DNA of 64,000 bases from Strix aluco. Its lineage: Eukaryota > Chordata > Aves > Strigiformes > Strigidae. Every line of letters begins with the position of its first letter. Positions within the stretch are counted from its first letter, which is position 1. The position numbers were made by a program, and so were the translations under genes. The notes under the pieces are model-generated. The model saw only the letters and a program-made list of their open reading frames with translations. It was not told where the DNA came from and made no database searches. Location of the stretch: positions 24,032,251-24,096,250 of the forward strand of contig NC_133941.1 of NCBI RefSeq assembly GCF_031877795.1, written 5' to 3'. This document shows positions 12,001 to 26,306 of this stretch, in pieces.

Positions 12001-13269
12001 TGTGGTCTCTAGAGGAACCTCATGCCAACAGCTTCCACTTGTAATTTTTGTTACCTAAAAGGGTCCTTTCCCTGGCAGTCCTTAGGAATATGTCAGCTTG
12101 CCCAGGGGCAGATACTCCCCCCTGCTGGTGGGGCAGGGTGGGTGGCTGCACAGTGGAAGGGCACTAAAAGCTGTCTCCTCCCACAAAAGCCCAGATGAGC
12201 TGTGGTCTGGTGTCTGAGTGCTCAGCTGGGGTCCCCTCAGTTTTGGCTCAAGGACCATGCCAGGCACAGCCCAGCCACTCTCCTCATGGAGAAAATGACT
12301 CAAGTGTGGTTTCTTGTACAGCAAACGCAAGGAGCACCCTTTTCTGATGGAGTTTTCATGCTCTGGTTGCAGCCGAGATACTCTGGGTAGCTGCAAAGTG
12401 CTCTTCTGAGCAGGCACGAGCTGCCGGGAGCCAGCACCGGGGCTGTGAAATAACTGCCCACAGCAGCACTCGCAGCCTTCAGCTCTGCCAGCAGCACTAA
12501 GACTCACAAATTCTTCTTTCCCAACCTCCAGCCCCCAAAAAAGGACAGGCACAATGTGTTCCATCCTTTCACATCCCCCACACTCCCCAAAATGGACTGC
12601 CACGTGCCAGGCTCAGGTTAATACCCCGATTTTCCATGCTGTTAGAGCTCTGGAAGCATCGTCCGATGGTCAAAGCAAGCTGCTCAGCCCATGCCATGTT
12701 TGCCTGCAAGGAAATGGGATGTTTATGTTTATTCAAATTGATACTGATGGATTACACTTTTGTTCCATTTAGCAGCTGTTTGGACCATTTTATACCACAA
12801 AAGGAGATTAAGATCCAAAGTACTGTAGGGCTGTGTTATGAATAACAGCCATTTAATAGCAATAACAATGAATAACAATTTGAAGTATGGCTTTTAGCTA
12901 TTATTATGCCTAAGGCTAGTTTGTTTTTCATATATATAAATACATATATATATAAAATAAAAGGAATTTACCTAAGGGCAAAGCGATGTCTTTCCAGATA
13001 AAATCCCCAACTATTCTAGATTTCTCATCCTAGTCACTCATTACGGAAAATAATGTTTAAGAAGCAGTGTAATGTGTCTTGTGAATCTGTAGGTAGATCT
13101 GGGCTGGGGATTCCCATGGTGGAGCCGTGCAGAAGGGCTGCAGCCAACTCACACATGGGTCCATCAGTCACAAGCACATTGGCTCATAGCAAAACTAAGC
13201 ACATTTTTCCATTAGGAATGCTTCTTAAATACTGTGTCCTGCCAGTCTGCCTTCTGCCTTTGGTACACA

Positions 13270-13310
13270 GGATTAGCTGCTTGTTCCACAGAATTAGCTG
13301 CTTGTTCATG
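13270..13310 (+). repeat. 21-bp tandem duplication
   Basis: The unit containing ATTAGCTGCTTGTTC occurs twice in a row, with a few differences at the junction. Confidence 0.7.
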
Positions 13311-16025
13311 GGATGCTGGCAATTACTGCTCTAAGAAACAGCAAATCTTTAACTAGCAGCAGCAATGACACTTCTCTCCACTGGAATTGCTGCATAGACA
13401 AATTATTTCTGTCTCTGCTCACCTTTAGGGCTGCACCCAGCCAGACGTGCTGCATGGCCTGTAGGAGATGCTGCTGGGGCTTCTGATCATCTTGCTCATA
13501 TCTGGTGCCTAAGCCAGGGTCTGCCTTAGGAAAGGGACCTGGGCCAAGGTTTATCTCACCCAGCACAATGTGCAAAGAGGGAAAGACACATGTATTTGAG
13601 GACTGCAGCCGCAGAATAGTCTATTTATTTATGCCTATGAAAATCTATACTGTGCACATGATTAATGTGACTTCCCTGGACAGATGTGTACGTATGAAGT
13701 GCCTCGCCTGGCCAAGCAGTTACTGACCATCTAGGGCCAGAGTGGAGACAGTTTTCAGAAAGAAATCTCCCTTGACTTCTGCATGAAAATAAATTGCTGC
13801 TGACTATATAACTATAACAGAGTCTGGTTCCTTGTCATTATTGACTATGCATTGAAGAAGATAAGAATTGAAAATATGGCTTTAAATGTGAAGCAACCTT
13901 TTATTTTGTACAAATACTCTAAAATTAGACCATATAGAAAACAGTAAAACATATGACTATTACATTTTAAATGACTGGTTAAATCCAAACTAAAAACCCC
14001 TGGGTTCTTATCCTGTCTGACAGGTGGCTTACTTCTGATCCCACCTCTTAATCTTTGAAGTCATGTTTTCTTTCAAACTCAGTTATTCTGTTTTAAAAGG
14101 AGATTGGGTTACGCAGGACAACATATTAGGAAGCATAGGGTGCACTGCTGGCAAATAAAATATTTTTCAAAAAAGAAATTCAGGGTCAATTTTTATACCT
14201 GGTGACACTGCAAGACACATTCATTTCAGAGGTTTGCGCGGTTGTGGTTGGATAGTTTTTATTTATTTGCAGTATTTAACATGCATGGAATGGTGCACAA
14301 GTGATGAGCTACAAGAGGGTCTGTTGACAACATCCCAAATGTACCTCTGGCTGCTTTCTCTGCAGCAGTGTCCCCGGCAGCGTGTCCCACCCTGCAGGGA
14401 CATTGTGCTCTGGGTGTGTGCGACTGCGTTCACTGCTGGAGTGGCTCACCTGCAGCACGATGACGAAGGAAGATGATGGTTGGGTGGGAATTTCCTGGGA
14501 AGTTCTGTGCTGATCACACAGAGTGCGGTCCTGGGGTTCAGGCTGAAGCTCTGCTCCTTACACAGTCCCTTACTTGCCCATTTAGCATTGCATTTGTCAT
14601 GTTCCTCCTTGCATGCACAGGGCAGCTCAACCATCTGAAAGGACTCTATGTTGCATGACCTTTCCCTTCTGCTGGTGGGTGCATGCGATGTAGGAATATG
14701 TGGCTTCCACTTAACAGGATTAAATGGAAACCAAGAAGAAATTATTTTGACAAGATAGCTTCTGTGAGCTTCTTCCTCCTTGACATGCAGTTATGCTGAA
14801 CCCTCCCAGTCCCTTCTCCCCTCTGTTGCTGGAAACTGCTGCTGCAAAGCAGCACGTGCTACAGAGGGCCAACCAACACACATTCCCTTTCAGGGGAGGT
14901 GCAGCAGTTGGAAGGTGATAGTGGTGGTGGTGGATGTGGCTGGCAGCCCATCCCCAGCTGTGGCTCTGATGGGAGCGATTGCAGTGCGATGCTCTGCCAT
15001 TACCAGGACAAAAAACCCTGCCAAAACCAACTGGAAGCACATGCTCTTAGGCTCATAGTCAGTCCTCCAAAACCCAAGGATATCCATTTTCAGACACGAA
15101 AGAGACATGCTAACAGTTCACCAGCCTTTCTGGCTAGTGCAAGGTAAGCATGAATCAAAAAACCACTGGCTGCCCAAGATTTACAGGTTTATTTCTCCCC
15201 CTGCTCCTCATTTAACAAACCAAGATTGTTAAAACTCAGGAAAATATTTCATGAGGCTCTTGTTGGGTAGTGATTGCGTTGGTGTTGCTCTTGAATAAAA
15301 GTTACAGAGGAGGGAGGTCAGAAACGGCCTAGGAGGGGTACAGCTGTTTTGCCATTTAGTATTGTGAGTTACAGGTTATCCAACCTTGCCACAGCAGAGG
15401 GGATGGGGGAGATTAACTGTGGTCTTTGTCAACAGTCATCTGCTATTAATGTTACTGAGAGATCAGTGGAGGGTTTTGCAGCTCACACTGTACAGAACTA
15501 CAGTATCAATAGCACAATGCAAACAGTGACTTTTGACAGCAGACACAAAATCTGTGGAAACAAGGGTCTGCTCTTTTTAACTCCTGGCACCAAAATAATG
15601 AGGACTTCTGGTTTACTTGCTCATTTGCTTTTATTATAGATGACTTGATGTTCTGCATAACAAGGAACATGCTCAAAGGAACGAGCCATATTTTCAGATA
15701 TGGAAGAATTATTTGGATAAACGTCATGCTTCCTCTCATCTCTCTGGTCTCCTGCAGGCCCATAGCTCAATAGTTCTGGCCTGCCAGAAGAACTGATGAA
15801 GGCACCCAATCCTTTGTCAGACCTTGCAGTGTGCCAACACCCTCCATTGCCAGTAATTTTACTGTATGTAACAGGATCATTTACCTTTGATGACCTGAAA
15901 ACATGTGTCCTTCCTCACATACCCAATCTTACCCCATAACCACGCCAGCCTCTCGCCTTGTGATCCTATTCTGCAAATGGCAACTCTGTGAATATCCTTT
16001 TGTTTGCTTCTCCCAGGCAATCTTT

Positions 16026-16061
16026 GTTTGTTTTTTTTTTTTCTGCTTTTTTTTTTTTTTT
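16026..16061. repeat. T-rich tract
   Basis: Two runs of T separated by CTGC, about 35 bases. No retroelement body was seen beside it. Confidence 0.7.
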
Positions 16062-19060
16062 CTTTCTTGCAAGCTCCGTTCTGTACACAGAGTAAAGTTC
16101 CTGTGACAGTTACAAGGGTAGTTATGTCCCTCCCTCTAAAAGGTCTGTTTTGACATTCTCAAAATATTGGGCTCTTCATAATAGAAAGGGTAGGAAAGAC
16201 TTTCGGTAAAACAGGCAGCACACCATCTACTACAGGTGAGATTTGTCAATGTAAGATTTTTATGTGCTTGCTTTGTATCTCTTCCCTCTCCTTACACATG
16301 GCAGAAGGTTAGGCAACTGGGATGATGGCACTGGACCCTTGCAATGCATGTGGGTGGTCTCCAGAGAGGTCTGGGTATTGTGGGAAGGCCTGTAACTAAT
16401 AAGAACTTTTCCGTCACAAGGATGAATTAGGGCAGTGTGAATTGCTATAGGTGGCATTAGCGCTGTGGTACCAGCTGGATAACTCCTGAGATTCTTCCTG
16501 TTCTGTGGGGAGATGCACGATGAACCGAGCTGACCTCTGGAGAGCAAGAAGCCGATGGCTGGCAGCTTCCTTGATCCAAAGCCCATTGAGGTTGATGGAA
16601 ACCCTCAGCACTGTGAGTCTGGCAACGTGGTGTCAATAGTTAACAATGCTGAGAGTTTGGAGAGTGCTTCAGGGAGCGCCCGCTTGGCTTGAGTGTGAAG
16701 GGTGACAGTGGAGCTTCTCCTGCCATTTCAGTGGGTTTAGGCAGTTGGTGAGAAGGCAGCCCACACCACCACAGACACACAAGCAATTATCGGAAATGTT
16801 TGCCACAACAGCATCTCCAGGAGACATATTTTATTACTTGTGTTCGTATCATGTCCTACGAAAGGTCAGTTTGGGAGTCTGACAATCTGCAGGTACAGCA
16901 ATTGTCCTTTCGTTTTCATCTAAAGAGCAATGAGAAGGGTCACTTTTACCAAGAGGAGGGCGCTAAACACAGAGCCAGGACAGCTCCAGAATGTGTAGGG
17001 TGCTTGGGCTGCCCCAAGAGGACACTTTCACAGCTTTTTCACATGGGAAATGCACTTGGAAAGTGCACAGAAACTGGTCGGAAGGAGAACTCATCATGCT
17101 GTGTGTGCTACTACTAGTACGAAGGGTGAGAGTTCATCCAGTGTAGCACAATCAGGACATCTGCTCCAGCCAGTAGCAACACACGCACCACGGGGTCCTA
17201 CTGCCAACACGTCTGTGCTGTCTAACAGCTGAGATCTGCAGGAATCCAGCTAACCACATTGTTAGTCCCACCTGAAAAATACTCAGCAGGGCTCTGGAAG
17301 GAATACAAGTGAAAAGTGATAATCGAGAGCTCGATGGAAAGACGACTGCAATGGGGGGGAGCAAACCACGGTGTTTTGAGAAGCATCGGACATGAGGACT
17401 GAGTCGTTTTCAGGAGATAAACTACCATATACCACAGGCCTCGTCTGATGTTGTTGCCTCTTCACACGCTACTGTACTCAGCTAAAACAATGAAAACAAA
17501 TAGCAGAATTTCTTAATTGTTGTTAATTGTTTTGGCTGGATGTATTTAACTTCCTGTTCAATTTTAAGCATTGGACAAGCAAACTCTAGTGTTAATGTTT
17601 TCCTTTTTTTTCAATAGGAAATGTTCCTTTCTGTTCTTCGAACCGTATTTGGGACACTATGCAGAAAATGGGGAATCACAATGTTCTTGGTGATTTACAG
17701 GTTTTTTTCCCATTGCACATAGCTGAGAAGGTTATGAGAAGCTGTGACTCTTAAGGTCCCACATTACAAAGCAGAGTTACTTTCTCTTTGGACATTTGTG
17801 GCTAGTGCAGGCTTTCACCAGTGCTGGAAGCTGGTGGCCTGAGCAGCAACCAGAACCTTCCTGAAACAGCCCTGGATCAGGCAGAGGATTGTAGATGGAG
17901 ATTTACAAAAGCATTAATGAGCATCATGGAATAAATCTGCCTGGATGTTAGAGGGGCAAAAAGTCAGTGGTTTTCAAATGGCTCTGTGATAGACAAACTA
18001 CGATGAAAGTGTCTGGCAGTGAAACAGTATCTTGGAGAAACTGAGGTGTGTAGCTAGAGAAAAAGAAAAGTTTCCTTTGTCTCAAGAGCAGAAAAGTCAC
18101 CTAATGTGATGAAGGTTTAATCCCTGCAGATGGTCTGAAGCCACAGCATCTTTATTTTCTTCTCACTAGCATCTGTCGAAAAGTTGTCATCACTGCTTAT
18201 GCCAAACGCTGGACAGGGAACAATTTGTGTAAAACCTGCTCAAGATAACAAGCTTCTTAATAGCTTATATTCTCTGTAAGCGGCCAAGGTACACTTAGCT
18301 ATGACAGTTTTCTTTCAGTGGGCTGGGGAGCTGTTATCAGCTGTGACAGGGCAGAACGGGTGGAATGTGGGGAACAAAAGCCCCACACAAAGGAAGCACT
18401 TTAGGTCTGGAGCGTGTCTGGCTTCCTCTGGCTTCCTAGAGGCCACACAGTGATGGAGTGTATGGTGAGATTCTTTACTCTAATTAATATTTCATTCTCC
18501 GAGTGAGTTTCAAGTTATCCCTTGAGAGAAGTTAAAGGTTTGCACATTTTTAGGCAAAGTAACAAGGCTGGTGAGCTTGAATTAAGAAAGTATGTTGAAA
18601 GGAGCTATTACAGTCTTTAACCTTGGGCAAGGGACATGTAAACCATACGGTATTAGTGCACTTTTTTATTGTATAACTTGTTCTATGTCCTATTTTATGC
18701 TCTCCTCCAATAAATTTATACATAAATGCTGCTAGGAAACATTCACCCCTTCTTCCCTTTCTACCTCCTCTGGACTGGGCATCTGATATTTCATATTCTG
18801 TGGAGGTGTTTGTTTTCCAAACCAACCCACTAAATATGTTTTATGCCAGCAATAAAATAAAGTGGCTACGTGGCTGGAATTGCTGAGTTCAGCAAAGAAA
18901 GTGAAAAAAATGGCCAGTGGCAGAGAGTTTCTGCTGCCAGCAAGTGCAAGCAGTCTAGATAAAGCGGGCTAGTGGCCATCCAGCCTTCACAGCGAAGAGC
19001 TGTGTGACACATGGGTGTAGGGCTGTACAGATGTGGTGTACTGGGCACTGCAGTCACAGA

Positions 19061-22000
19061 ATCACATCAGCCACTACCAGCAAGATTATAACCACCTGAG
19101 CAGCTAAAGGATGAAACTGTGTCCCTCATCATGGGACTCATCTTTAGGGTTCTCTGTCCAAGGGAATGGAAAAAGAAAGGCTGTTTACTGGAAAAACAGC
19201 CAGAAGTGATTTCTCTGAACTTCTACAGCAAGTCACTGGCCAACCTGGGAATATCACCCGGCTTTCAGCTGCCAGCCCAGGATGAGCCCACGCTGCCAAG
19301 CCAGGCAGCATAGCAGCACACTTCCACTCTTTGCCTTGCGTCGGGGCTGGCCAAGGGGATGCGCCGGCTGTGGAGGGAAGTTGCTCCCTGGCGCTGAGCA
19401 AGAGGGAGACCCTACAAGCCTCGGTTGGTTGGAGCCATCAGATGGCTACGGCACTGTGTCAAAGCCGAGCAGCTCCATCCAGTGTTTCCTCATTCTCTTC
19501 GCCCCAGGTTACTGTTAGGCAGCAGTCTCTTAATCCAGCTGTAATTCCTCAGGATACAGTTTGCCCAAGAGAGCAAAGTAATTAGAGATCTTAGACTTGT
19601 AAACTGGAGGTACAGTAAGAAAAATTATGCCACTATGTGTTGAGTGGTTTACCTATGAGCTTATCAGGTACAATTTGAAGAAAGCCCTTCCTGGCTGTGC
19701 ACAGAGAGAGGGGCACTTAATCCATCTAACGGCTCCCATGACATCGATATACCAGCATTGTTGTGTTAAGGACCTCTCGAGCATTCTGGTCATGCATCAC
19801 TGGATGATATTATTCCAGTGCCGTAATTATCACCACTGGCACACCTATGTTAAAAAAGATGCTGCGGTGTGCCAGGGAAAACCAGTTAAATTATTATTGT
19901 CCATTCACCAAGGCAAAGCCCTGACCTGCCTGAAGAGCCATGCTCACATTATTTGCCCTGTCTACCACAGCGGTGCACTTCACTTGCATGAAGGGTCTCA
20001 CTTTCACATGCTGTGTAGTGCTGCAGCTTCTGTTTTGAGAAGTTCTGAGGAGCATCTTGCTTGTTCAGCCTGCCATCAAATGATGGGGGTATCGGTCTGC
20101 CTGCTGCTGGAGGTACATCATGGCGCCACAAAAGAAAGGGAAAGGGCAGAGAGAAAAGGAAGTTTTGGGGTCAGGGGCTTCTCACTAGGTCTGTGAGTAG
20201 CACCATGTTAAAGAGGGATCCAGCTCTGGGAAAGGGACATTTGTTTCACAGCACAAATGCAGGGAAAACAAATCCTGTCCAAGATAAGTAGTCCCTGTAG
20301 TGTAAAGTAGACCAAGAATGAAGATGAGTGGGAAGGACTACACAAATGGCCTTGTGCTAAAAGTCATCTGGTGGTGTTGAAGAAACCAACACACAGACTT
20401 TGTGCTACCTTGATGCCTGAACCATCACCACTAACAGGCCCTGCACACCCGCGTAGTCCTCACAGACCTCTGCAGCATAAGCGCAGGGTCTTCATGAAGT
20501 GACAGCAGGTTTTTCGTGGCCATGAAGCAACAACTGCAAAAGAGCTGTGGCCACAGCAGGGGTCTGGCCCGTGGTGCCCACTGCCCTCTCCCAGCTAACA
20601 GCGAGAAATGAGTGATGAACACTGTTATGGTATGGGCACAAGGCTCGTGTGCAGGCTGGCGCGAGGAGCTGAACCAAAGATGCCCTGGTGACCTCAGGAA
20701 GAAAGGGTGCATCATGTTTTCCTTGGGCTGCCAAAGAAAGCTTTTTAAACAGTAAATGAAGGAGTAGTGTAAACACAAAGCCTTTTAAGATGTCTCTCCT
20801 TGTCACTTAAGTGACTGCTAATTATTAATTTGATGGAGTTGAAGGTGAGAGGAAGACTCATGGTTTGCAAATACTTCCCAGTGTTCAAAGGGGAGAGCCA
20901 AGGCGTGAGCCAAGCCCTGCCTGGCAGCTATAGGCTGTTATGTGCCTTTCTCTGAGAAGTGTGCCATGGAGCTAAATGTTTAGTAAATACAGTTAGCTGG
21001 GGGAAAAAAGTATGTAAAGTTTGACAGAAGAGTGACCTAAAATTGGACCTCAGAGTGTGCCTTCCCAGCAGACTGGAAACAGAAGGAAATCTAATTAATT
21101 ATTACACTTTTAAGAGAAGAAGAGAAGCAGACTTTCTCTCATGATATACAGAGAACAACTTCAAAACTGTTTACACAAATCCTGTGAATTCTGTGGGGTG
21201 GGTACTACAAATCCATGTCAGATGTTAATGGAAAGAACGGCGTTTGTAGTGTGAGATGGCACCGTGCCACTGTCTTAAGTAACAAACATGCTCTCTGCAG
21301 TGCAGTCAGAGTCTGCCCCGAGCAGAGATGAAAGAGGAACGTTGGGTCTGCGAGATTAACGTGGGGCTATGCCAAATGTCCATTTTTGAATGATTCTTGT
21401 CAGTTTAAAGACAGAAACAGTAGAAACCCAAATGTTGTTAGTAATCGTTTGCCTGGAGCAGCCAACGGCCTCTCTACATACATGTGTGCAGAAAATACCT
21501 CCCTGGCAACGGCATCCTCTGTATATTGAGCAGCAGATTTATGAATTTTCAGTTGCCAGTCACTGTAAATGTAAAATGTAAGGTGCACTTATTGTCCCTC
21601 CTGCAGGCAGCTCCACATTGGCAAAAAAAAAGAACTATGAAGTATTTCACCTGAATCTGCAAAAGTGCCCAATACAGCACCCATTAAGCATAGTGAGACT
21701 ACCAGAGGGTGGTAGATGTCCTCAGCCAACTTATCAGAAGTAAACGTGCAACACTCTGTGGCCTCTTGAAATGCCTGTGGGGAATGTAAAGTGTACCCTT
21801 GTTGTGTGTGGAGCCGGGCAGGTGGAAGGCAGCAGGATCTCCACAGAGCTGATCTTGGAACAGAGGTTTGGGGCAGTGTTCACCAAGCACAGTGGCAAGG
21901 CAGAGCAGGCTAGGACAGTCCAGGGGGCTGCTAGAGGTATCGCATGCTGACTGCAGGCTGCTGAACACAGGCTGCATTTTCAGTGTGAGATATTGGAAGG

Positions 22001-25000
22001 AGAAAAAAAGTGACTTTTCTGTCTCACTGGCACCCAAACGTCTTTCACTCATGCTTGCTTGGAGGCCTGCTGGAGAGCCCTGCTGAGGAGCTGGAGAGAG
22101 ACTGGACCTGGGCCAGGTGCGCTTTGTCTCTGTCGTCAGCACGAGGCTGCTCTGTTGGTGGGACACACCAAGCCAGCCAGAGGGTAAGTTGGGGTGGTCA
22201 CCCCATTTTCCTGTCTGTGCTCTAGTTTTTATATTACTTTTGTGTAGGATAAGAACTTGTCATATGCAGAGCCCTCTGGAGTTTGTCCAAGAAGGGGTGG
22301 AGGAGTTGTCTGGAAATGGTGTTAACTGCACAGGGTCAGCAGCCCACCTGTAGAGACAAAGACACTATTACACTTCTACCAACTGTGCGTGGTGAATGCC
22401 AGGATTGAGCTACACATCCTGTCAGCGAGTGCATGAGCAGATGACTGAAAGACACTGACTATTTGGGGGCACAGAGGAAGGGCAAAAACCATGCAGGCAA
22501 AGGAAGCAATAACAATTCAGGAAACAGGCAAGAGATTTGAAATGACTGGACAGAATCATGGACTGAGGAATGACTTGCAACAAGCCCTTAGGTGTTCTTC
22601 CTGGGGAGAAGACTGAAAAGGCCAAGATAAACCAGGAGTAAAATAGCATGAAGCCTCTAGCAACCCAAGAGGCCAGCAAGGCAGTCCTTTCTGAAATGTC
22701 ATCATGAAATACCTGAGAAGCAGCACGTGAAGGATGTTTGTAGCACGTGCCTCAAACCTTGTTACTGCCTATGGATAAGGAAGGGTAAGAAATGCTTTTG
22801 AGAGTGTCATGACACTGTTCAAACTTCTGATGGCCACGTTGCATGTATTGGAGCCACATTGTCCACCAATTAAAGCTGCCCATCTCGGTGTCGTTTGGTG
22901 GTGTGCCTGGCACCCCAGGCCAGGAGGCAGGATGGGCTGAACAGTGTCCCACAGCAGGACAGCACAGGGGGTGCGTTGCCTGGGGACAGCCCTGGGCCTG
23001 TGTTGCTGGCAAAACCTCTGTGTGTGTAAATGAGGCCGGGCTGAGTTGCTGGTTAAGATGAAGCATTTGAGCTCTCCTGCCCGTGCTTTCTAAAGGCATC
23101 CAAAGGGGATGTTGCGAAAGCTAGGATCCTCCTGGCTGAACCCAGGGACGTGGCCGTCAGGTCTTGTGCTGCATCGTCCCATGCCAGCCCTGGGCTACTG
23201 CAAAGTGGAGCTGGAGCAGCAGCTGTTACCTCTTGTCGCTGGATGAGAGCTGCAGCTCTGTAGGGGTTTGCCAGTGCACCGTCTCCTTTGGACTGTAGCA
23301 GCTACGCTCTGTCATTGCTTACTTCTGAGGGTGTTTTCTGCACGGACTGAACCGGAGCCTTGCGGTGGCCTCCTCGGGCTGCTGGTAGGTGTACGTTGGA
23401 ATGAGTCACAGGGCATCCTCAACTGCACTGCAATAAACCTGGTAAACAAAGGCTCTACGTGTCACCGAGTCTTAAGAGGTGCGAGGCGTTTTATTACACA
23501 GGTCCTGTTTCATAGGCTGTGATTGTTTCTGAACTGTGAACTCCCCCAGCTGGTGAACGTCTGCTATTACCATCAGCCACCTTCCCTCCAGTCCAAAATG
23601 TCTCTGGGAGGGCATATTGCACCACCAACCCCAAAAACTCACCAGCATCCGGAGATCTCCGTTCAGTCAGAAGCCAGAGGGGAAATCCGAGCAACGCGTG
23701 TCTGCAGAAGGATGCGCTGCCGTCGCCTGCCAAGACGAGCGGTGCAGTAGCATGACTGCCTCGTCTGTCGTTTGTGAGGGGGAACAGGGTCAGCATGTGG
23801 TTACAGATGTCATATGCTTGGTGGGGTTTGTCTGTCTCACAAAGTCTGAGCACCGTGGGATGCTGGATGGGAATGTGGGAAGAGCCAAACCGCCAGCAGC
23901 TGTGGGCACAGCAGCTTCTCTGTCAATGCTCAATCAATGTCCATGCGGGAATATCACGCTCAGACTGCTTTGAAGTGTGACTTCAAGAGAACACGGCCAC
24001 AAAACCTGGCTCATGTCACACATTCCAGGTCACCTGCACATTCTTTTGGGCTTTGTACATAAGAGATAACAGATCACTGACCATCCCTGATGGAGCTTAA
24101 AGCCTTTATCCCCAACACATAAAAGTGTCAGGAACACTGCTGCACGGCATAAATGGGAAGGCAGCATGTATCAAAGAACCTGCTGGTCACCTGCTTGGCA
24201 GCACAGGCCCTCACATTGTCTTAAAGAAGCTGGCCATGCTGCTGTGGTTCTGCCAGCGTCCAAGCCAAGGCAAGAGTTTGCAGCCAGCAAACATCACACT
24301 CCTGATCTACTCCGTGTTCATGTGGGCACCCACCTGCTCTAGTGCTTGTTGGAGATGGAGGTTGCCAGGAGCCAAAACACCTTTCCAACAGGAAAATGAA
24401 ACACCTATTTTGGCTCTGGGTGAGCTTCTCGCAAGATTGGTGAGTCAATGCCAGATGCTTGGTGGGAAAACACGGGCAGGAGTGGGTGTGAGGATGCAGG
24501 CAGTGGTTTCCCCACTCCTGCAGGGAACTCCTGAGTAAAGGCGGGCGCTAGATGTGATTGGGAGCTCATGTAGTGGGAAGCTCTGTCTATCCAAGCACTA
24601 CCGTTTTGGCTCGTGACTTTTTAATGAGCTAATGGTCAACATTCGATGAAGTTCTCTGCTAGAAGGCAATGGGAGAGGATCAAACTGCTGCCTCTTTTGG
24701 TATGACCACCTGTGGCCTGGTGCTCTGCTCCCCACAGGAACATTCCCTGTGCCCCTGTATACACCTGCCATGCTGCCCTTGGCCAAAAGCTTACCCGTGG
24801 CTGAAAGTACCTTCTCAGCCTTCCTTCAGAGTCCTCAGTCCAAACGGGTTGTCAGAGCCTTCCCCTGGGGAGCACTGTCTTCATCCACTGACCACGTGTC
24901 ACCACTGGCTGCCTGCTTTGAAAGCTGACAACATCTAACTGGGGTGAGTTTTGCAATGCCTTGTACTGCACATAATATCAGGCAACCACCTCTCCTGAGC

Positions 25001-26069
25001 ACACAGGGGGTTTGCGTTTGCCTGCTGGGCATCAGAGACCCAGGACAGACACAGAGTGTAGGTATTTCAGAGGCAAAGCCTCCCAAAAAGGAAGCAATCC
25101 CTCGACAGCACACCTGGCCTTCTTTCTTAAAGAATTACTTACAATGAAGCTTCATCAAAAGGCAACCTGTTTGAAGAGTCGTGGCCAGTGAAAAGATACA
25201 TATTATCCCATTGTGTCACTGTCATCTGGTAAGAAAATAGAACATGACCGGGGTTTGAGGCCATATCATGTTACCTCTAGGTAGAGGACTCTGCAAGACT
25301 AACCCGGAGCCCGCTGGGGCTGTCAGAAGGGGTAACGGGTAACTATGTGCAGCCTGTAGCTGGCTCATGTATAACGTGGCCAAGCGCTAGGCAGCGGCCT
25401 GGGTGTGGGAGATGTGATGGCCGTGTGTTAGAACTGCAGGAGCAGCAGGGGTTGCACATGTCTACGGGCATCATGCTCAGTCTCTCTTGTAATAACCAAG
25501 GGGTATTTGAAAAATGGCCCCAGGGACAGGAGGGTCAATCTGGAGAAACAGCTCAAAGTAAATGGTGAGATGTTTCAGTGAGTGAAAAGAAGGGAAAAGC
25601 CTGTAGCACCTGGTGACCTCCAAGGCGGAGGGAGGGAGCAGAGGGAATCGAGTGTGTATGCTTGTCAAAGGGAGGTGGGTGATGGAGCAGTGCTGGGCGG
25701 TGGGCAGACATGGCTGGGGGGACCACGGGGTATCCTACCAGGACACTCAAGGCCATGCCAAATTAGCCAGGGCTGCTTCTGCTGCTATAGCAAGCAGAGG
25801 ACTTGGAAAGGGTTTTGGGTAGCAGATGGGGCACTGGCTCAGCACGCCGTGGTGTGCTTGCCGAGGGGCAGCGGAGCCCCCCACCTGCCTGCTCCTGCTG
25901 AGGGAGCGGGAAGAGGGCAGAGCACCGTGCTGGGCTGCCTGCCCTCCGCTCCCTGCGGGGGTCCCTGCCCGCTCCTCCTGCCCGCTCGGAGGGACCCCAC
26001 GGCTGCCTCTGCTCCCCCACCGAGCCCACGCACTGCCCCTCGCCGACCCCACAAAAAGGCCAGGCCCAG
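19061..26069. other. Intergenic DNA next to PHF2 3' end, no gene seen
   Basis: The longest open frame outside low-complexity DNA is 19627-20196 (plus, 189 codons) and is unrecognised; see findings. About 19740-19890 within it looks like unique conserved-type sequence. CpG content rises in 23100-23760 and strongly in 25830-26060, next to the PHF2 3' end. If synteny is as in human, the next gene downstream would be BARX1, outside the window; this is not seen here. Confidence 0.5.
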
Positions 26070-26095
26070 GCAGTTGTGTACAAAACCTGAAATAG

Positions 26096-26101
26096 TTTAC
26101 T
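26096..26101 (-). terminator. Candidate variant poly(A) signal AGTAAA
   Basis: The minus strand reads AGTAAA here, a known weaker variant of AATAAA. It is followed within 20 bases by GGTTTTGTACAC, a plausible GU-rich downstream element, and beyond that the sequence changes to GC-rich intergenic DNA. The A-rich stretch just upstream (minus strand, plus 26108-26140) is genomic. 3'-end sequencing would decide. Confidence 0.35.
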
Positions 26102-26269
26102 TTGCTTTCTTTTTTTTTTTTTTCCTTTTTTTCTTCTTTTAAACTTTGCTCTAGGTTTACGTAGATTTTGTGAACTCGATACAAGAGCATTTGATATGAA
26201 TCGGTAAATAAAACACCGTCATAGATAGATAGCCACGATAAACTTTGTTAGAAATGTACATGTCGCGAA

Positions 26270-26306
26270 AAAATAATAATACTAATAATAATAATCATAA
26301 TAAAAA
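26270..26306. repeat. AAT/ATT-rich microsatellite in 3' UTR
   Basis: Imperfect AAT units with a few interruptions, ending in an A run. It lies in the AU-rich distal part of the PHF2 3' UTR. Confidence 0.7.

Larger units (their letters stand above)
9051..19060. other. Intergenic DNA, no gene seen
   Basis: No supported gene. A T-rich stretch follows the purine array (9068-9085). About 9300-9660 is AT-rich unique sequence that could be a conserved non-coding element. Smaller features are a TA repeat near 12928-12960, a 21-bp duplication near 13270-13310, and T runs at 16026-16061. Open frames such as 9778-10326 (minus) and 12082-12603 (minus) show no domain, no conserved motif and no plausible splice structure. 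Confidence 0.55.

Noticed and set aside
1-26069. let-7 microRNA cluster, which lies in the same chromosomal neighbourhood in human
   Set aside because: I did not see the let-7 seed-containing core or its complement in this interval.
25582-26142. 186-codon plus-strand frame ending in a Phe run
   Set aside because: It is GC-rich low-complexity sequence and runs into the T-rich tract of the PHF2 3' UTR; no recognisable domain.
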